Assembly: GCF_019703855.1 (NCBI RefSeq)
Contig: NZ_AP024086.1
Span: 1,570,501-1,634,500 of the forward strand
DNA length: 64,000 nt
From: Desulfomarina profundi
Lineage (GTDB): Bacteria > Desulfobacterota > Desulfobulbia > Desulfobulbales > Desulfocapsaceae
Direction: 5' to 3'
Translations under genes and position numbers: made by a program
Shown: one piece after another, positions 8,310-17,794 of the stretch
Position numbering within the stretch: the stretch's first letter is position 1
Layout: each line of letters starts with the position of its first letter
The notes under the pieces: generated by a model
Seen by the model: the letters and a program-made list of their open reading frames with translations, nothing else
Database searches by the model: none
What the model was told of the DNA's origin: nothing

Positions 8310-9703
8310 CAACCGCAGCACTTTTTACACTTCTCTTTGGTTGCATGTTACTCGGCATGCCCATTGCGTTGGCTCTCGGTCTTTCAAGTATTACTACCAT
8401 TCTTCTTTTTTCACACGATTCTCTGGCATCTATCGCCCTGAAACTGTTTGAGTCATTGTCGGAGCATTATACCCTGCTTGCTATTCCGTTTTTCATCCTG
8501 TCATCATCTTTTCTGTCGACAGGAGGTGTAGCCAAACGAATAATCCGCTTCGCCATGTCTCTGGTAGGACATATTCAGGGCGGTCTGGCAATGGCTTCAG
8601 TAATGGCATGTATGATCTTTGCTGCAGTTTCCGGTTCTTCTCCGGCAACAGTCGCCGCTATCGGTTCGATAGTTATTGTCGGCATGGTAAAAGCCGGCTA
8701 TCCGGAAAGCCTGGCAGCAGGAATCATTGCCAATGCCGGTACCCTTGGAATACTTATTCCTCCGTCCATCGTTATGCTAGTTTATGCTGCGGCGACGGAA
8801 GTCTCAGCAGCCCGCATGTTCATGGCTGGTTTTATTCCCGGATTAATGATGGGCCTCATGCTCATGATTGTCATATATTTTGTCGCAAAGTATAAAAAAA
8901 TCCCGGCGTTGCCATGGAAAGGTTTTTCAGAAATACTTGCATCCGGTTTCAGTGCTTTTGGCGGACTGATGCTTATCATCATTGTTCTGGGATCCATCTA
9001 CGGTGGTATTGCAAGCCCGACCGAAGCAGCAGCAGTTTCAGCAGTGTATGCGTTTGCTGTAGCAATATGGGGATACCGTGATATAGGTCCTTTGAGAAAT
9101 GAACCATGGAAAAAAGAAGGCGAATCTACAGGCAGCATGGTTTTCAGAAACCTGAAGATGATGACGATCGCCATTCCCCAGTGTTTTACAGACAGGGAAG
9201 TCAACAAAGTTGTTCTGGATGCTTCAAAAGTCAGTATCATGCTTTTGTTTATCATCGCCAATGCGATGCTCTTTGCCCATGTGCTCACTACTGAACGTAT
9301 TCCTCACCACATCGCTCACATGATTGTAACCTGGGGACTTTCCCCGTGGATGTTCCTGATTGTGGTCAACCTGCTTTTACTTGCAGCGGGCAACTTTATG
9401 GAACCTTCTGCCATTCTTTTGATAATGGCTCCTATCCTTTTTCCCATTGCTGTTAAACTAGGTATTGATCCAATTCACCTTGGTATTATCATGGTGGTAA
9501 ACATGGAAATTGGTATGCTTACACCTCCTGTAGGATTGAATTTGTTCGTCATATCCGGAGTAACAGGACATTCCATCGGCTGGGCTATTAAATCCGCTTT
9601 GCCATGGCTCTGTGTACTCCTCGTTTTCCTTATGATCATCACCTATGTTCCTCAGGTTTCCCTTTTCCTGCCTGAGTTGCTGGATAAAATACAGGGTTAT
9701 TAA
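8306..9703 (+). CDS. dctM: TRAP transporter large membrane subunit DctM
   Basis: Main translocation subunit, 465 aa, with about 12 hydrophobic segments. Typical DctM stretches are visible: SGSSPATVAAIGSI, GTLGILIPPSI, GGIASPTEAAAV, and GMLTPPVGLNLFVISG near the C-terminus. It is about 35-40 residues longer than most DctM proteins; the extra length is a hydrophilic loop around residues 258-305. Last gene of dctPQM, followed by a terminator. Confidence 0.92.
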   Translation: MTTAALFTLLFGCMLLGMPIALALGLSSITTILLFSHDSLASIALKLFESLSEHYTLLAIPFFILSSSFLSTGGVAKRIIRFAMSLVGHIQGGLAMASVMACMIFAAVSGSSPATVAAIGSIVIVGMVKAGYPESLAAGIIANAGTLGILIPPSIVMLVYAAATEVSAARMFMAGFIPGLMMGLMLMIVIYFVAKYKKIPALPWKGFSEILASGFSAFGGLMLIIIVLGSIYGGIASPTEAAAVSAVYAFAVAIWGYRDIGPLRNEPWKKEGESTGSMVFRNLKMMTIAIPQCFTDREVNKVVLDASKVSIMLLFIIANAMLFAHVLTTERIPHHIAHMIVTWGLSPWMFLIVVNLLLLAAGNFMEPSAILLIMAPILFPIAVKLGIDPIHLGIIMVVNMEIGMLTPPVGLNLFVISGVTGHSIGWAIKSALPWLCVLLVFLMIITYVPQVSLFLPELLDKIQGY

Positions 9704-9726
9704 ATAATCCATTTCTGGCATTGATC

Positions 9727-9769
9727 AAAAACGGTCGTTTTCCATGAAGCAGGAAAGCGGCCGTTTTTT
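9727..9769 (+). terminator. Intrinsic terminator after dctM
   Basis: Stem of 17 bp with two G-T wobbles (9727-9743 with 9753-9769), an 8-9 base loop and a run of T. It closes the dctPQM operon. Confidence 0.8.
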
Positions 9770-9802
9770 ATTTCATGCACTCAATTTTTCTGCTATATCA
9801 AT

Positions 9803-10761
9803 ATGAAAGTACCTATCCCGCAGGTAAAATCTACTATGGAAAATTCATTTCAAATATACCTTGCATCTCCGAGAGGGTTCTGTGCCGGAGTGGAAAGAGC
9901 TATCGAAACAGTAAAACTCTGTCTTGAAAAATATGACAGACCAGTATATGTCCTCCATGAAATTGTTCATAATAAACACGTTATCGGTGAGCTTGAAGAA
10001 TCCGGTGCTATTTTTGTGGAAAACCTGAAGGCTATCCCAAGGGGTGAAGTCTGTATTTTCAGTGCTCATGGTGTTTCAGTAGAAATTGAAACAGAAGCGG
10101 AACTACTCGGTTTACGCACAATTGATGCGACATGCCCCTAGTCGGTAGTGTTCATCGTATGGTTGAAAAATACCACTCACTGGGACACCATGTTATAATT
10201 ATAGGACATCATAATCACCCGGAAGTTGAAGGAACCGCAGGAAGAGTGAAAAGCGGTGTTCATATTGTTGCCAGTGTGAGGGAAGCCGGATCAGTAGAAA
10301 TACCAGACAGGAAAAAAGTTGCCTATGTTACCCAGACCACACTCTGTAAAAACGATGTCTCTGATATTCTGGAAATTCTTATTCAGCGGTTTCCAGATAT
10401 CAAGGGACCTCGGTCCAATATCTGTTTTGCCACTCAGAACAGGCAAAATGCCGTAAAACAGCTCTCCAGAAAATCTGACTTACTCCTGGTGGTGGGATCA
10501 AAAAACAGTTCCAATTCAAATCGTCTGAAAGAAGTTGCAATCCAGTGCGGAACAGATGCCCACCTTATTGATGATAAAAATGATATTCATCTCGAATGGT
10601 TTCAGGGTGTTGAGAATGTTGGCGTTACGGCTGGTGCATCCGCCCCTGAACGTCTGGTGGAAGGAGTCATTGAATTAATGCTGGACAACGGAGGAAACGA
10701 AGTTATTGAACTGGAGGGGACAAAAGAAAACATTCATTTCAAACCTGCCTTGTTTGCTTAA
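9803..10761 (+). CDS. ispH: 4-hydroxy-3-methylbut-2-enyl diphosphate reductase IspH (frameshifted in this sequence)
   Basis: Last step of the non-mevalonate isoprenoid pathway: a [4Fe-4S] enzyme reducing HMBPP to IPP and DMAPP. The frame from 9803 ends at a TAG at 10139 within DATCP, and the rest continues in the -1 frame from the same place (PLVGSVHRMVEKY) to 10761. Adding one C to the C4 run at 10135-10138 gives a normal 319-aa IspH. All three cluster cysteines are present: GFCAGV (Cys27), DATCP (Cys111) and ICFATQ (about Cys208). The gene is essential where this is the only pathway, so a base-call error is likelier than inactivation. A start at ATG 9836 is an alternative; neither has a clear ribosome site. 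Confidence 0.88.
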
Positions 10762-10862
10762 CCCGCATTTATCATAAACATTGTGTCAATTTTAAGAATA
10801 AAGAAGAATATAAACAGTCAGCCAATCCACAGCAGATCTCACTTACAGGTTTTCTGTTTTTG

Positions 10863-10904
10863 TGTGGATGAAAACACAGAGTTACAAATCCTGTGACCAG
10901 TTAC
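10863..10904 (-). repeat. Dispersed repeat A, copy 1
   Basis: Read on the minus strand: GTAACTGGTCACAGGATTTG then TAACTCTGTGTTTTCATCCACA. Copies 2 (22430-22471) and 3 (63405-63447) on the plus strand differ by only a few bases. All three are intergenic. Confidence 0.8.
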
Positions 10905-10989
10905 TACGTTTTTATGATGATACCTAAATCTTGCACTTCGGGAATAAAGAAAAAATACTTTTTCCGTATAAACATATAATTATCATGTC

Positions 10990-11075
10990 GCAGTACGAGC
11001 TGCACCCTTGATCCCCCGCATCTCCGGCAGGTAGCGTAGACTCCGAACTTGCCAATTGTGCAGGATTTAGGTGAT
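10990..11075 (+). repeat. Dispersed repeat B, copy 1
   Basis: Contains ATCTCCGGCA followed by CCAATTGTGCAGGAT and GATATTAAAAAC. A diverged copy at about 46165-46240 keeps the same blocks in the same order (ATCTCCGGCA, CCAATTGCAGGAT, TATAATAAAAAC). Confidence 0.55.
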
Positions 11076-11123
11076 ATTAAAAACTGACTTTGCAACCATC
11101 ACGAAACCGTCACAGGTTCACAA

Positions 11124-12347
11124 TTATTTCAGCTTCTCTGTCAGTCTGGTCATAGCGGTCTGAACATTTTCATAACTGTTGAATGCAGAAATTCTAATAT
11201 ACTGGTTACCGCATTTGCCAAAACCTCCTCCGGGAGTGCAGACTACACCTGTTTCCCTGAGGAGCATATCAAAAAACTCCCAGGAATCTCTTTTACCGTC
11301 TATCCAGATATATGGTGAATTCTCTCCTCCAGCAAATTCATAGTTCAAACTTCTGAATGTATCGCAGACGGCATCAGCATTTCTCATATAATAATCGACA
11401 AGAGCTCTGGTTTCTTTTTTCCCTTCCTCACTGTATGTGGCCTCAGCTGCTCGCTGAACGGGGTAGGAAACACCATTGAACTTTGTACAGTGCCGCCTGT
11501 GCCAGAGAGAATGAATATGCTGGATATTTCCTTTGCCATCATAGGCCCGGCATTCCTTCGGGACAACGGTATAGGCACATCGTGTTCCGGTAAATCCTGC
11601 ATTTTTAGAAAAGCTCCTGAATTCTACAGCAACCTCTCTTGCACCTTCAACTTCATAAATAGTCTTTGGAAGAGAATCGTCACGGATAAATGATTCATAG
11701 GCAGCGTCGAAAAGGATAAGGGCTTTATGATCCCTGGCATAGTCAACCCAGTTTTTCAGTTCGGTTTTGGAAATTGTTGAACCGGTAGGATTATTGGGAA
11801 AGCAGAGATAGATCAGGTCTACTTTATCTTCCGGAAGATCAGGAACAAAATTATTTTCTCTGGTGCTCTCAAGATAAACAACACCCCGGTACCTGCCATC
11901 TGCAAACTCTCCAGTCCGACCTGCCATGACATTGGTATCGAGATAAACAGGATAAACCGGATCGGGTATGGCAATGGTTATATCGGAAGTAAAAAGTTCC
12001 TGAAAGTTGCCTGTATCACATTTTGCCCCATCGCTGACAAAAATTTCATCACTGGAAATATCAGCTCCACGGCTCTGAAAGTCATTGACCGCTATGGCCT
12101 CGCGAAGAAACTCATACCCCTGTTCAGGTCCATAACCTCTGAAGGTTGCATCATCGGCCATTTCATCCACAGCTTTATGAAAGGCGGCAATTGAAGTAGG
12201 TGTCAATCCCTTTGTAACATCGCCGATACCAAGCTTTATCACATCAATTTCCGGGTTTTCCTTCTGAAAGGAGGTCACACGTGCAGCTATGTCTGAAAAG
12301 AGGTATGATGCCTGGAGCTTAAAATAGTGTTCATTGAGAGTAATCAT
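11124..12347 (-). CDS. dapL: LL-diaminopimelate aminotransferase DapL
   Basis: Single-step conversion of tetrahydrodipicolinate to LL-diaminopimelate for lysine and peptidoglycan, the route known from plants, Chlamydia and many Desulfobacterota. The start at 12347 gives 407 aa, the usual family length, beginning MITLNEHYFKLQASYLF, which matches DapL N-termini; AGGA lies upstream. A further upstream ATG (12416) would add 23 unrelated residues. Family features include KLGIGDVT, GYGPEQGYEFLREAI, CFPNNPTGSTI and the PLP-binding lysine in FRSFSKNAGFTGTR. Divergent from pepN. Confidence 0.95.
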   Translation of the reverse strand: MITLNEHYFKLQASYLFSDIAARVTSFQKENPEIDVIKLGIGDVTKGLTPTSIAAFHKAVDEMADDATFRGYGPEQGYEFLREAIAVNDFQSRGADISSDEIFVSDGAKCDTGNFQELFTSDITIAIPDPVYPVYLDTNVMAGRTGEFADGRYRGVVYLESTRENNFVPDLPEDKVDLIYLCFPNNPTGSTISKTELKNWVDYARDHKALILFDAAYESFIRDDSLPKTIYEVEGAREVAVEFRSFSKNAGFTGTRCAYTVVPKECRAYDGKGNIQHIHSLWHRRHCTKFNGVSYPVQRAAEATYSEEGKKETRALVDYYMRNADAVCDTFRSLNYEFAGGENSPYIWIDGKRDSWEFFDMLLRETGVVCTPGGGFGKCGNQYIRISAFNSYENVQTAMTRLTEKLK

Positions 12348-12696
12348 AAACAATCGAATCCTGTTATTATGAATAAAAAAATGATTATATGAAACTCGGC
12401 CTGATACGACAGGCACATCTCAAACTTGGACGAGATTCATGGATAATCAGAATAAAAACGACATATTAACCTGCAACTGTATTGCTGAATTATCAAGCTC
12501 AGCCATTTATGAGTCTGTTGATTTACACCCCTGGGCCGCAGCAGACAATGAAAATCCGACTGCGGCAGAATACCTATCGTGGCGGGATTTTCAGATAAAT
12601 TCTGAACCTGATTTTTACTATAATTAAATGGTTCCAAGTGTCAACAATCAAGATAGTGTAAATGAGAAGGTTTTAAAACCCGGGAGCAAAACGAAT
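12348..12696. other. Divergent dapL/pepN intergenic region
   Basis: About 350 bp that should carry both promoters. It also contains the small doubtful frame at 12439-12627. No clear -35/-10 pair or hairpin could be assigned. Confidence 0.4.
12439..12627 (+). CDS. Possible small protein or leader upstream of pepN (doubtful)
   Basis: A 62-codon frame beginning MDNQNKNDILTC and ending DFYYN, whose TAA is followed directly by an ATG (12628) in the pepN frame. It has no match to a family I know, is acidic, and has only a weak GACGAG ahead of the start. It may be coupled to pepN translation or be chance. Confidence 0.2.
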   Translation: MDNQNKNDILTCNCIAELSSSAIYESVDLHPWAAADNENPTAAEYLSWRDFQINSEPDFYYN

Positions 12697-15330
12697 ATGA
12701 ATCAAGCCGGAAAAACTGTTTTTTTCAGGAAAGATTATAAAGCACCTGAATATTCGATAGAAAAAATCGACCTCAACTTTCAATTGTACGATACCAAAAC
12801 AAAGGTTACGGCAATAAGCTGTGTTCGAAGAAATAATAAAGAAAATCGAAGCCCCTTAATCCTCAATGGAGAGAACCTGCAACTCATCTCCGTTAAAATT
12901 GATGGTAATGTTCTTTCTTCTTCTGAATATATACTGGATAATACCAGCCTTACTGTTCTCACACCACCGGCTGTTTTTGAGCTCGAAATAGTAACGGAAA
13001 TTTACCCACAGGAAAACAAGGCACTGGAAGGGTTATATCAATCCGGCCCTATCTTCTGTACCCAGTGTGAAGCAGAGGGTTTCAGGAAAATCACCTATTA
13101 CCCGGATCGACCTGACATCCTTGCTGTTTTTACCACCAGGATTGAAGCAGATGTCGAGAAATGCCCGGTGATGCTCTCCAACGGCAATCTCATCGAAACA
13201 GGGTCTGTTGAGGAGGGCGGCCGTCATTTTGTCGTCTGGAAAGATCCATTTCCAAAGCCCTGTTATCTTTTTGCCCTTGTTGCCGGCAGACTTTCCTGTG
13301 TTAATGACGAATTTATTACCAGCTCAGGTCGGGCGGTTGACCTGAAGATCTATGTTGAAGAAAAGAATCTGAACAAATGTGACCATGCCATGGTCTCCCT
13401 GAAAAAGGCAATGGAATGGGATGAAAAGACCTATGGGCTTGAGTACGACCTTGATACCTATATGATCGTTGCAGTAGATGATTTCAACATGGGAGCCATG
13501 GAAAACAAGGGTTTGAATATTTTTAATTCAAAATATGTCCTTACTTCCCCTGAGACGGCTACTGATGAAGATTATATCGGTGTTGAAGGTGTTATTGCCC
13601 ATGAATATTTCCATAACTGGACCGGTAACAGGGTTACCTGCCGGGACTGGTTTCAGCTCAGTCTGAAAGAAGGTCTCACTGTTTTCAGGGACCAGAATTT
13701 TTCTGCTGAAATGAATTCTCCAACAGTACAACGGATTAAAGACGTCCAGATCCTTAGAAATTTTCAGTTCAGGGAAGACAGTGGACCCATGGCTCATCCT
13801 GTCCGTCCTGAAACATATGAAGAAATCAATAATTTTTATACAGTTACAGTCTATAACAAGGGTGCTGAAGTGGTCAGGATGGTGCAGACACTTCTAGGGA
13901 GAGAAGGTTTTCGAAAAGGGATGGATCTCTACTTTCATCGCCATGATGGCCAGGCTGTAACCTGTGATGATTTTATTGCGGCAATGGCTGATGCCACTGG
14001 GACAGATCTTGAGCAGTTTAAAAACTGGTATTGTCAGGCAGGAACACCTGTACTTGAGGTGAGCTCACACTGGGAAGCAGACTCCAGTAGTTTTCATCTT
14101 ACTGTTACTCAGAACTGTCCGGATACACCGGGACAGAAGGGAAAAAACAAAAAACCTTTTCATATTCCTCTGGCTCTTGGTCTTATGACTGAAAACGGTA
14201 AAGATCTTTTTGGAAAAAACGGCTGCAAGACCGAAATCCTGCACCTTAAAGAGCAAAAACAGACATTTACCTTTACGAACATTGCTGAAAAACCAGTTGT
14301 TTCCTTCCTCAGAGATTTTTCCGCCCCTGTGGATGTGAAGACATTCCAACAGGATGAAGAACTTGCTTTTCTGATGAAATATGATTCTAATCTCTACAAC
14401 CGCTGGGAGAGTGCAACACGGCTTTCAGCTTCCACAATACTGGATGTTGTCAGACAGCTCGAGAAGGGTACTCCCATTCAATTCAATGAACTGTTTTTTG
14501 ACGGTGTACTCCACTCAATAACAGAAAAAATAGAAGATCCGGCACTACTCGCACTGGCACTGGAACTACCTCCGGAAACTGCTCTGGCGCTGCAGTTGGA
14601 CAGTGTGGATCCTGACTTGCTTTTCCAGGGGAGAACAATAATCAAACGGGAGCTGGCAACACGTTTTCAAAACGAGTTTCTCTTTCTCTATATAAATAAT
14701 CAGGAGGCTGGAAAATACCGTATCTCTCCCGAAGCCATGGGAAGGCGACGTTTAAAGAACTGTGCGCTTTCCTACCTGATGAGCCTTAATCCGCCACAGG
14801 ACAAATTTCTGCAACTCTGCATCGATCAGTTCAGCAAAAGTGCAAACATGACCGACACCATTACTGCCTTGCGATTGATCAGTCACCACCCGGGAACAAC
14901 ACGGGACGCTCTCTTTACAGATTTTTACAGAAAATGGGAGCACGACAGCCTTGTTATGGATAAATGGTTTGCCATACAGGCCATGTCCTCCCATGAAAAT
15001 TGCCTGTCAACGGTAAAACATCTTTTAAGTGATAGACTGTTTTCAATGGAGAATCCCAATAAGGTCAGAGCGTTGATTGGAGCCTTCAGTTCCGGAAACC
15101 ATGTTCAGTTCCACGCAATCAATGGCGAGGGGTATTCTTTCCTGGCTGACATGATTTTACAGCTGGACAGTATAAACCCACAAATCGCGGCCCGTCTTGT
15201 TTCTCCGCTGACTAACTGGAAGCGATATGAAAAGAGAAGACAGATTCTGATGAAAAAAGAACTGGAACGAATAGCGAAAAAACCGGGTCTTTCACCAGAT
15301 GTTTCTGAAATTGTGAATAAAAGCAGATAA
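12697..15330 (+). CDS. pepN: Aminopeptidase N (M1 family)
   Basis: Zinc metallo-aminopeptidase for cytosolic peptide turnover. From the start chosen here the protein is 877 aa, close to E. coli PepN (870 aa), and the zinc motif HEYFH falls at about residue 302 (about 297 in E. coli). The frame stays open to an ATG at 12628, which would add 23 residues of little M1 character; neither start has a good ribosome site. The substrate-binding MGAMENKG motif precedes HEYFHNW, and the third zinc ligand is the Glu of LKEGLTVFRD, 18 residues after the second His. The helical C-terminal domain is complete. It is divergent from dapL and not in an obvious operon. Confidence 0.94.
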   Translation: MNQAGKTVFFRKDYKAPEYSIEKIDLNFQLYDTKTKVTAISCVRRNNKENRSPLILNGENLQLISVKIDGNVLSSSEYILDNTSLTVLTPPAVFELEIVTEIYPQENKALEGLYQSGPIFCTQCEAEGFRKITYYPDRPDILAVFTTRIEADVEKCPVMLSNGNLIETGSVEEGGRHFVVWKDPFPKPCYLFALVAGRLSCVNDEFITSSGRAVDLKIYVEEKNLNKCDHAMVSLKKAMEWDEKTYGLEYDLDTYMIVAVDDFNMGAMENKGLNIFNSKYVLTSPETATDEDYIGVEGVIAHEYFHNWTGNRVTCRDWFQLSLKEGLTVFRDQNFSAEMNSPTVQRIKDVQILRNFQFREDSGPMAHPVRPETYEEINNFYTVTVYNKGAEVVRMVQTLLGREGFRKGMDLYFHRHDGQAVTCDDFIAAMADATGTDLEQFKNWYCQAGTPVLEVSSHWEADSSSFHLTVTQNCPDTPGQKGKNKKPFHIPLALGLMTENGKDLFGKNGCKTEILHLKEQKQTFTFTNIAEKPVVSFLRDFSAPVDVKTFQQDEELAFLMKYDSNLYNRWESATRLSASTILDVVRQLEKGTPIQFNELFFDGVLHSITEKIEDPALLALALELPPETALALQLDSVDPDLLFQGRTIIKRELATRFQNEFLFLYINNQEAGKYRISPEAMGRRRLKNCALSYLMSLNPPQDKFLQLCIDQFSKSANMTDTITALRLISHHPGTTRDALFTDFYRKWEHDSLVMDKWFAIQAMSSHENCLSTVKHLLSDRLFSMENPNKVRALIGAFSSGNHVQFHAINGEGYSFLADMILQLDSINPQIAARLVSPLTNWKRYEKRRQILMKKELERIAKKPGLSPDVSEIVNKSR

Positions 15331-15364
15331 CTCCCACAAAGTTATGTGCCCGGGTATCAAGAGA

Positions 15365-15406
15365 TTCTCCTGTCTGAGACAGTAGCTCTCTGTGATGACA
15401 GGAGAA
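15365..15406. terminator. Hairpin after pepN (possible terminator)
   Basis: TTCTCCTGTC (15365-15374) pairs perfectly with GACAGGAGAA (15397-15406), with an inner ACAG/CTGT pair. The downstream side is A-rich, not T-rich, so termination on the plus strand is uncertain. It lies between convergent pepN and the small cytochrome gene. Confidence 0.45.
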
Positions 15407-15439
15407 AGCCTGAAAAAAAATTGCCTGACCTTGTATCTG

Positions 15440-15703
15440 CTACCGTTTGTGGCAGAATAAACAACGGTACTTGGGAGGATGTCCTTCAGGAAGAGGGCTG
15501 TCCTTTCCCTCATCATGACACTTCAGGCAAAACTTTTCCGCCTCTTTTTTCTTCTTTATCTTGTGAAATTCAATATGAATATCATCCTGGGGAAGGGGTG
15601 ATGTCGTTTCTTCCGGGGCATTGAGCAAAAAAGCAATAATCGCTATGGAAAAAAGGACAAACAGCACATTCAAAAGCCATATATTTTTCTTTTTTGAGTC
15701 CAT
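15440..15703 (-). CDS. Small membrane-anchored di-heme c-type cytochrome
   Basis: An 87-aa protein with one N-terminal transmembrane or uncleaved signal segment (about residues 8-27), a polar linker, and a short C-terminal module with two CXXCH heme motifs, CLKCH and CLFCH, the second almost at the C-terminus. It would be anchored in the inner membrane with both hemes in the periplasm. With only about 30 residues around two hemes it is very small; it may be a docking or electron-relay subunit. It lies next to the flavoprotein gene on the same strand (about 100 bp apart), so co-expression is possible. No specific partner can be named. Confidence 0.7.
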   Translation of the reverse strand: MDSKKKNIWLLNVLFVLFSIAIIAFLLNAPEETTSPLPQDDIHIEFHKIKKKKEAEKFCLKCHDEGKDSPLPEGHPPKYRCLFCHKR

Positions 15704-15802
15704 ATTCTCCCTGATAATTCACGGCCTGACTAAACACTGACTGATTACAGGCCAACATTTCATGAGAAATGCTTTTATAGTATTTGTGCACTTGTAAGCG
15801 CT

Positions 15803-16850
15803 TCACCTGCATGCTGATGAGCTTGCCATCTCAACAGTATGAAACTTCAGTATGGAACAACGTAGGCCTGTCAAAATCAGCTCTGAAAGTATCTGTGCAA
15901 TGAAACGGTTTTTTCCTGTAAAGACAGCCATGTTCCTGTGTAGTCTGTGTTTTTTCAGTAACCTGAAAAATTCATCCAGTGATCGGCCCGGGTCGAGAAT
16001 ATACCGGGCAATCATTTCACCAGACAGTATTGCCGGATATATTCCTTCACCCGTCAGCCCCGATGCGAGTCCTGCCGCATCACCCGCCAGAAAAAAATTA
16101 TCAAATTTCCATCCTCTGAAATCGAAATTTACATAATCTGCACTGACTTTTACCTGGCTCAGATCTATATGTTTTGTATCTGCCGCCCATTTTATAAGAT
16201 TTTCCTTTAATTGTCTTGCGCTAACTATGTTGCTGCCTGCATAAGTCCCAATTGATACAGTCTTTCTATGTGGAAAAATCCAGCTGTAGCCGTTGCCAAA
16301 AAGAGAAGAATCAAAAAACCACTCCATATTTTTAAAATCACCGGGAAGCTGATAGTTAATACCCACTCCCATATGAACAGACGGAATATTAAGATATTTT
16401 CTTACAATCGAATTGGAGCCATCAGCCCCACAAGGTACCGAAAACGTATTTTTTCTGTTTTTTTATTCGTTGAGGAAGAAACCGTAATATGATCAGGAGC
16501 AATCGACCGAACACAAGTTGAGTGACGAATACATGCGCCGGAATTTAATGCACGTTCAGCCATATAGCTGCCAAATTTTTCTCTGTTGATCGTGGCGATA
16601 ATAGGGGAGGGGATGTGATTTTAACCCGTTGACAACGGGAACGGATATATTGAATAGGAAATTCTTTTTCAGGAATGAAACCCGGAATTTTTTTAATAAG
16701 ACCATTCCAGGTAATACCACCTGCGCAGACTTTAGGACCAATTTTTTCTTTTCTTTCAATGACCAGGGTATTCAGGCCACCTTCCGCAGCCTTTTCTGCA
16801 CATGCAAGTCCAGCAGGCCCGCCACCGATAATGACCATGTCAAAAAACAT
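15803..16850 (-). CDS. Geranylgeranyl-reductase-family FAD oxidoreductase (two frameshifts in this sequence)
   Basis: Flavoprotein of the GGR family, which reduces isoprenoid double bonds in archaea and plants and has other roles in bacteria. The N-terminus has the FAD Rossmann motif IIGGGPAGLACAEKA and PKVCAGGIT; the C-terminal half has the second FAD motif FLAGDAAGLASGLTGEGI. The frame breaks twice: at the G4 runs 16604-16612 and at the C4 run 16426-16429. Adding one base at each place gives a continuous 349-aa protein, including the family-typical YLVGADGSNSIVRK. Two losses in homopolymers of one gene favour base-call error over decay. It lies downstream of sdhCAB on the same strand, separated by a strong hairpin. 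Confidence 0.82.
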
Positions 16851-16884
16851 GAACCACCCCCATCACGTAACCCGCATTTCTCAT

Positions 16885-16929
16885 ATAGTCAGGCTGTCGT
16901 ACGCCAATTGCATACGACAGCCTGACTAT
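16885..16929. terminator. Perfect 17-bp palindromic hairpin between sdhB and the flavoprotein gene
   Basis: Arms 16885-16901 and 16913-16929 are perfect inverted copies around an 11-base loop. It lies just downstream of sdhB and upstream of the next gene. Neither side has a proper T-tract, so it may be a factor-assisted terminator, an mRNA-stabilising hairpin or an operator. Confidence 0.6.
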
Positions 16930-16989
16930 GAAATAAAAAGGAAACTCCCGGAAAACCAGCCGGCATGGCTGGACCAGATGACTAATCAG

Positions 16990-17745
16990 TTACCCTTCAG
17001 TAAGGGTTGCCATCAGATATTCTCTGTTCAGCCTGGCAATATTTCTGATGGAAATTCCCTTTGGACAGACAGCTTCGCACTCTTTAGCATTTGTACAATT
17101 TCCAAAACCTTCCTTGTCCATCTGTTCCACCATTGAAAGAGCTCTCTGTTTTCTCTCAGTCTGTCCTTGAGGCAGGAGAGCAAGTTGGGAAATCTTGGCA
17201 CTGGTAAATAACATGGCTGCCCCGTTGGGACAGCTGGCTATACAGGCTCCACAGCCGATACAGGCGGCCGCGTCCATAGCAAGCTCGGCCTTGTCTGACG
17301 GAATTGGAATACTGTTCCCATCGGGAGTGCCACCAGTATTTACAGAGACATACCCTCCTGCCTGGATGATTCTGTCCAGGGCGGAACGGTCTATCAGCAG
17401 ATCTTTTTTTACGGGAAAGGCCCGTGAACGAAATGGCTCAATGACGATGGTGTCGCCGCTGGAGAAGTTTCGCATATGCAGCTGACAGAGGGTAACCTCC
17501 TTCTCGGGACCATGTGCCACGCCATCTATAACCGCACCGCACATTCCACAGATACCTTCACGACAATCATGATCAAAGGCAACAGGATCCTTGCCTTCTT
17601 TGGTCAGTTTTTCATTCAGAATATCCAGCATTTCAAGAAACGACATGTCTGTGTGAACATCGTCAAGATTGTAGGTTTCCAGACTGCCGAGTGCGTCACT
17701 GTTTTCCTGTCGCCAGATTTTCAATGTCAGGTTAATGCTGCTCAT
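16990..17745 (-). CDS. sdhB: Succinate dehydrogenase/fumarate reductase iron-sulfur subunit
   Basis: Electron-transfer subunit of 251 aa linking the flavin to the di-heme membrane anchor. The N-terminal ferredoxin domain holds the [2Fe-2S] ligands ([10 protein letters not shown], then a later Cys in TLCQLHM). The C-terminal domain holds [14 protein letters not shown] and [14 protein letters not shown] for the [4Fe-4S] and [3Fe-4S] clusters. It is the last gene of sdhCAB. In Geobacter the like-organised complex works in both directions; which direction dominates here cannot be told from sequence. Confidence 0.94.
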   Translation of the reverse strand: MSSINLTLKIWRQENSDALGSLETYNLDDVHTDMSFLEMLDILNEKLTKEGKDPVAFDHDCREGICGMCGAVIDGVAHGPEKEVTLCQLHMRNFSSGDTIVIEPFRSRAFPVKKDLLIDRSALDRIIQAGGYVSVNTGGTPDGNSIPIPSDKAELAMDAAACIGCGACIASCPNGAAMLFTSAKISQLALLPQGQTERKQRALSMVEQMDKEGFGNCTNAKECEAVCPKGISIRNIARLNREYLMATLTEG

Positions 17746-17794
17746 TTTATCTTTACCCTAAAAGTTCAATTTAAAGGTTCGCTGTAGCCAAACC

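Larger units (their letters stand above)
10762..11123. other. Intergenic region between convergent ispH and dapL
   Basis: About 360 bp without a convincing gene. It holds one copy of the 42-bp repeat A (10863-10904, reverse orientation) followed by one copy of repeat B (about 10990-11075). No clear terminator was found. Confidence 0.6.

Noticed and set aside
10131-10145. Programmed -1 frameshifting at C-CCC-TAG in ispH
   Set aside because: No slippery heptamer of the known kind and no downstream stem was found, and six other genes show the same single-base losses, so a base-call error explains it better.
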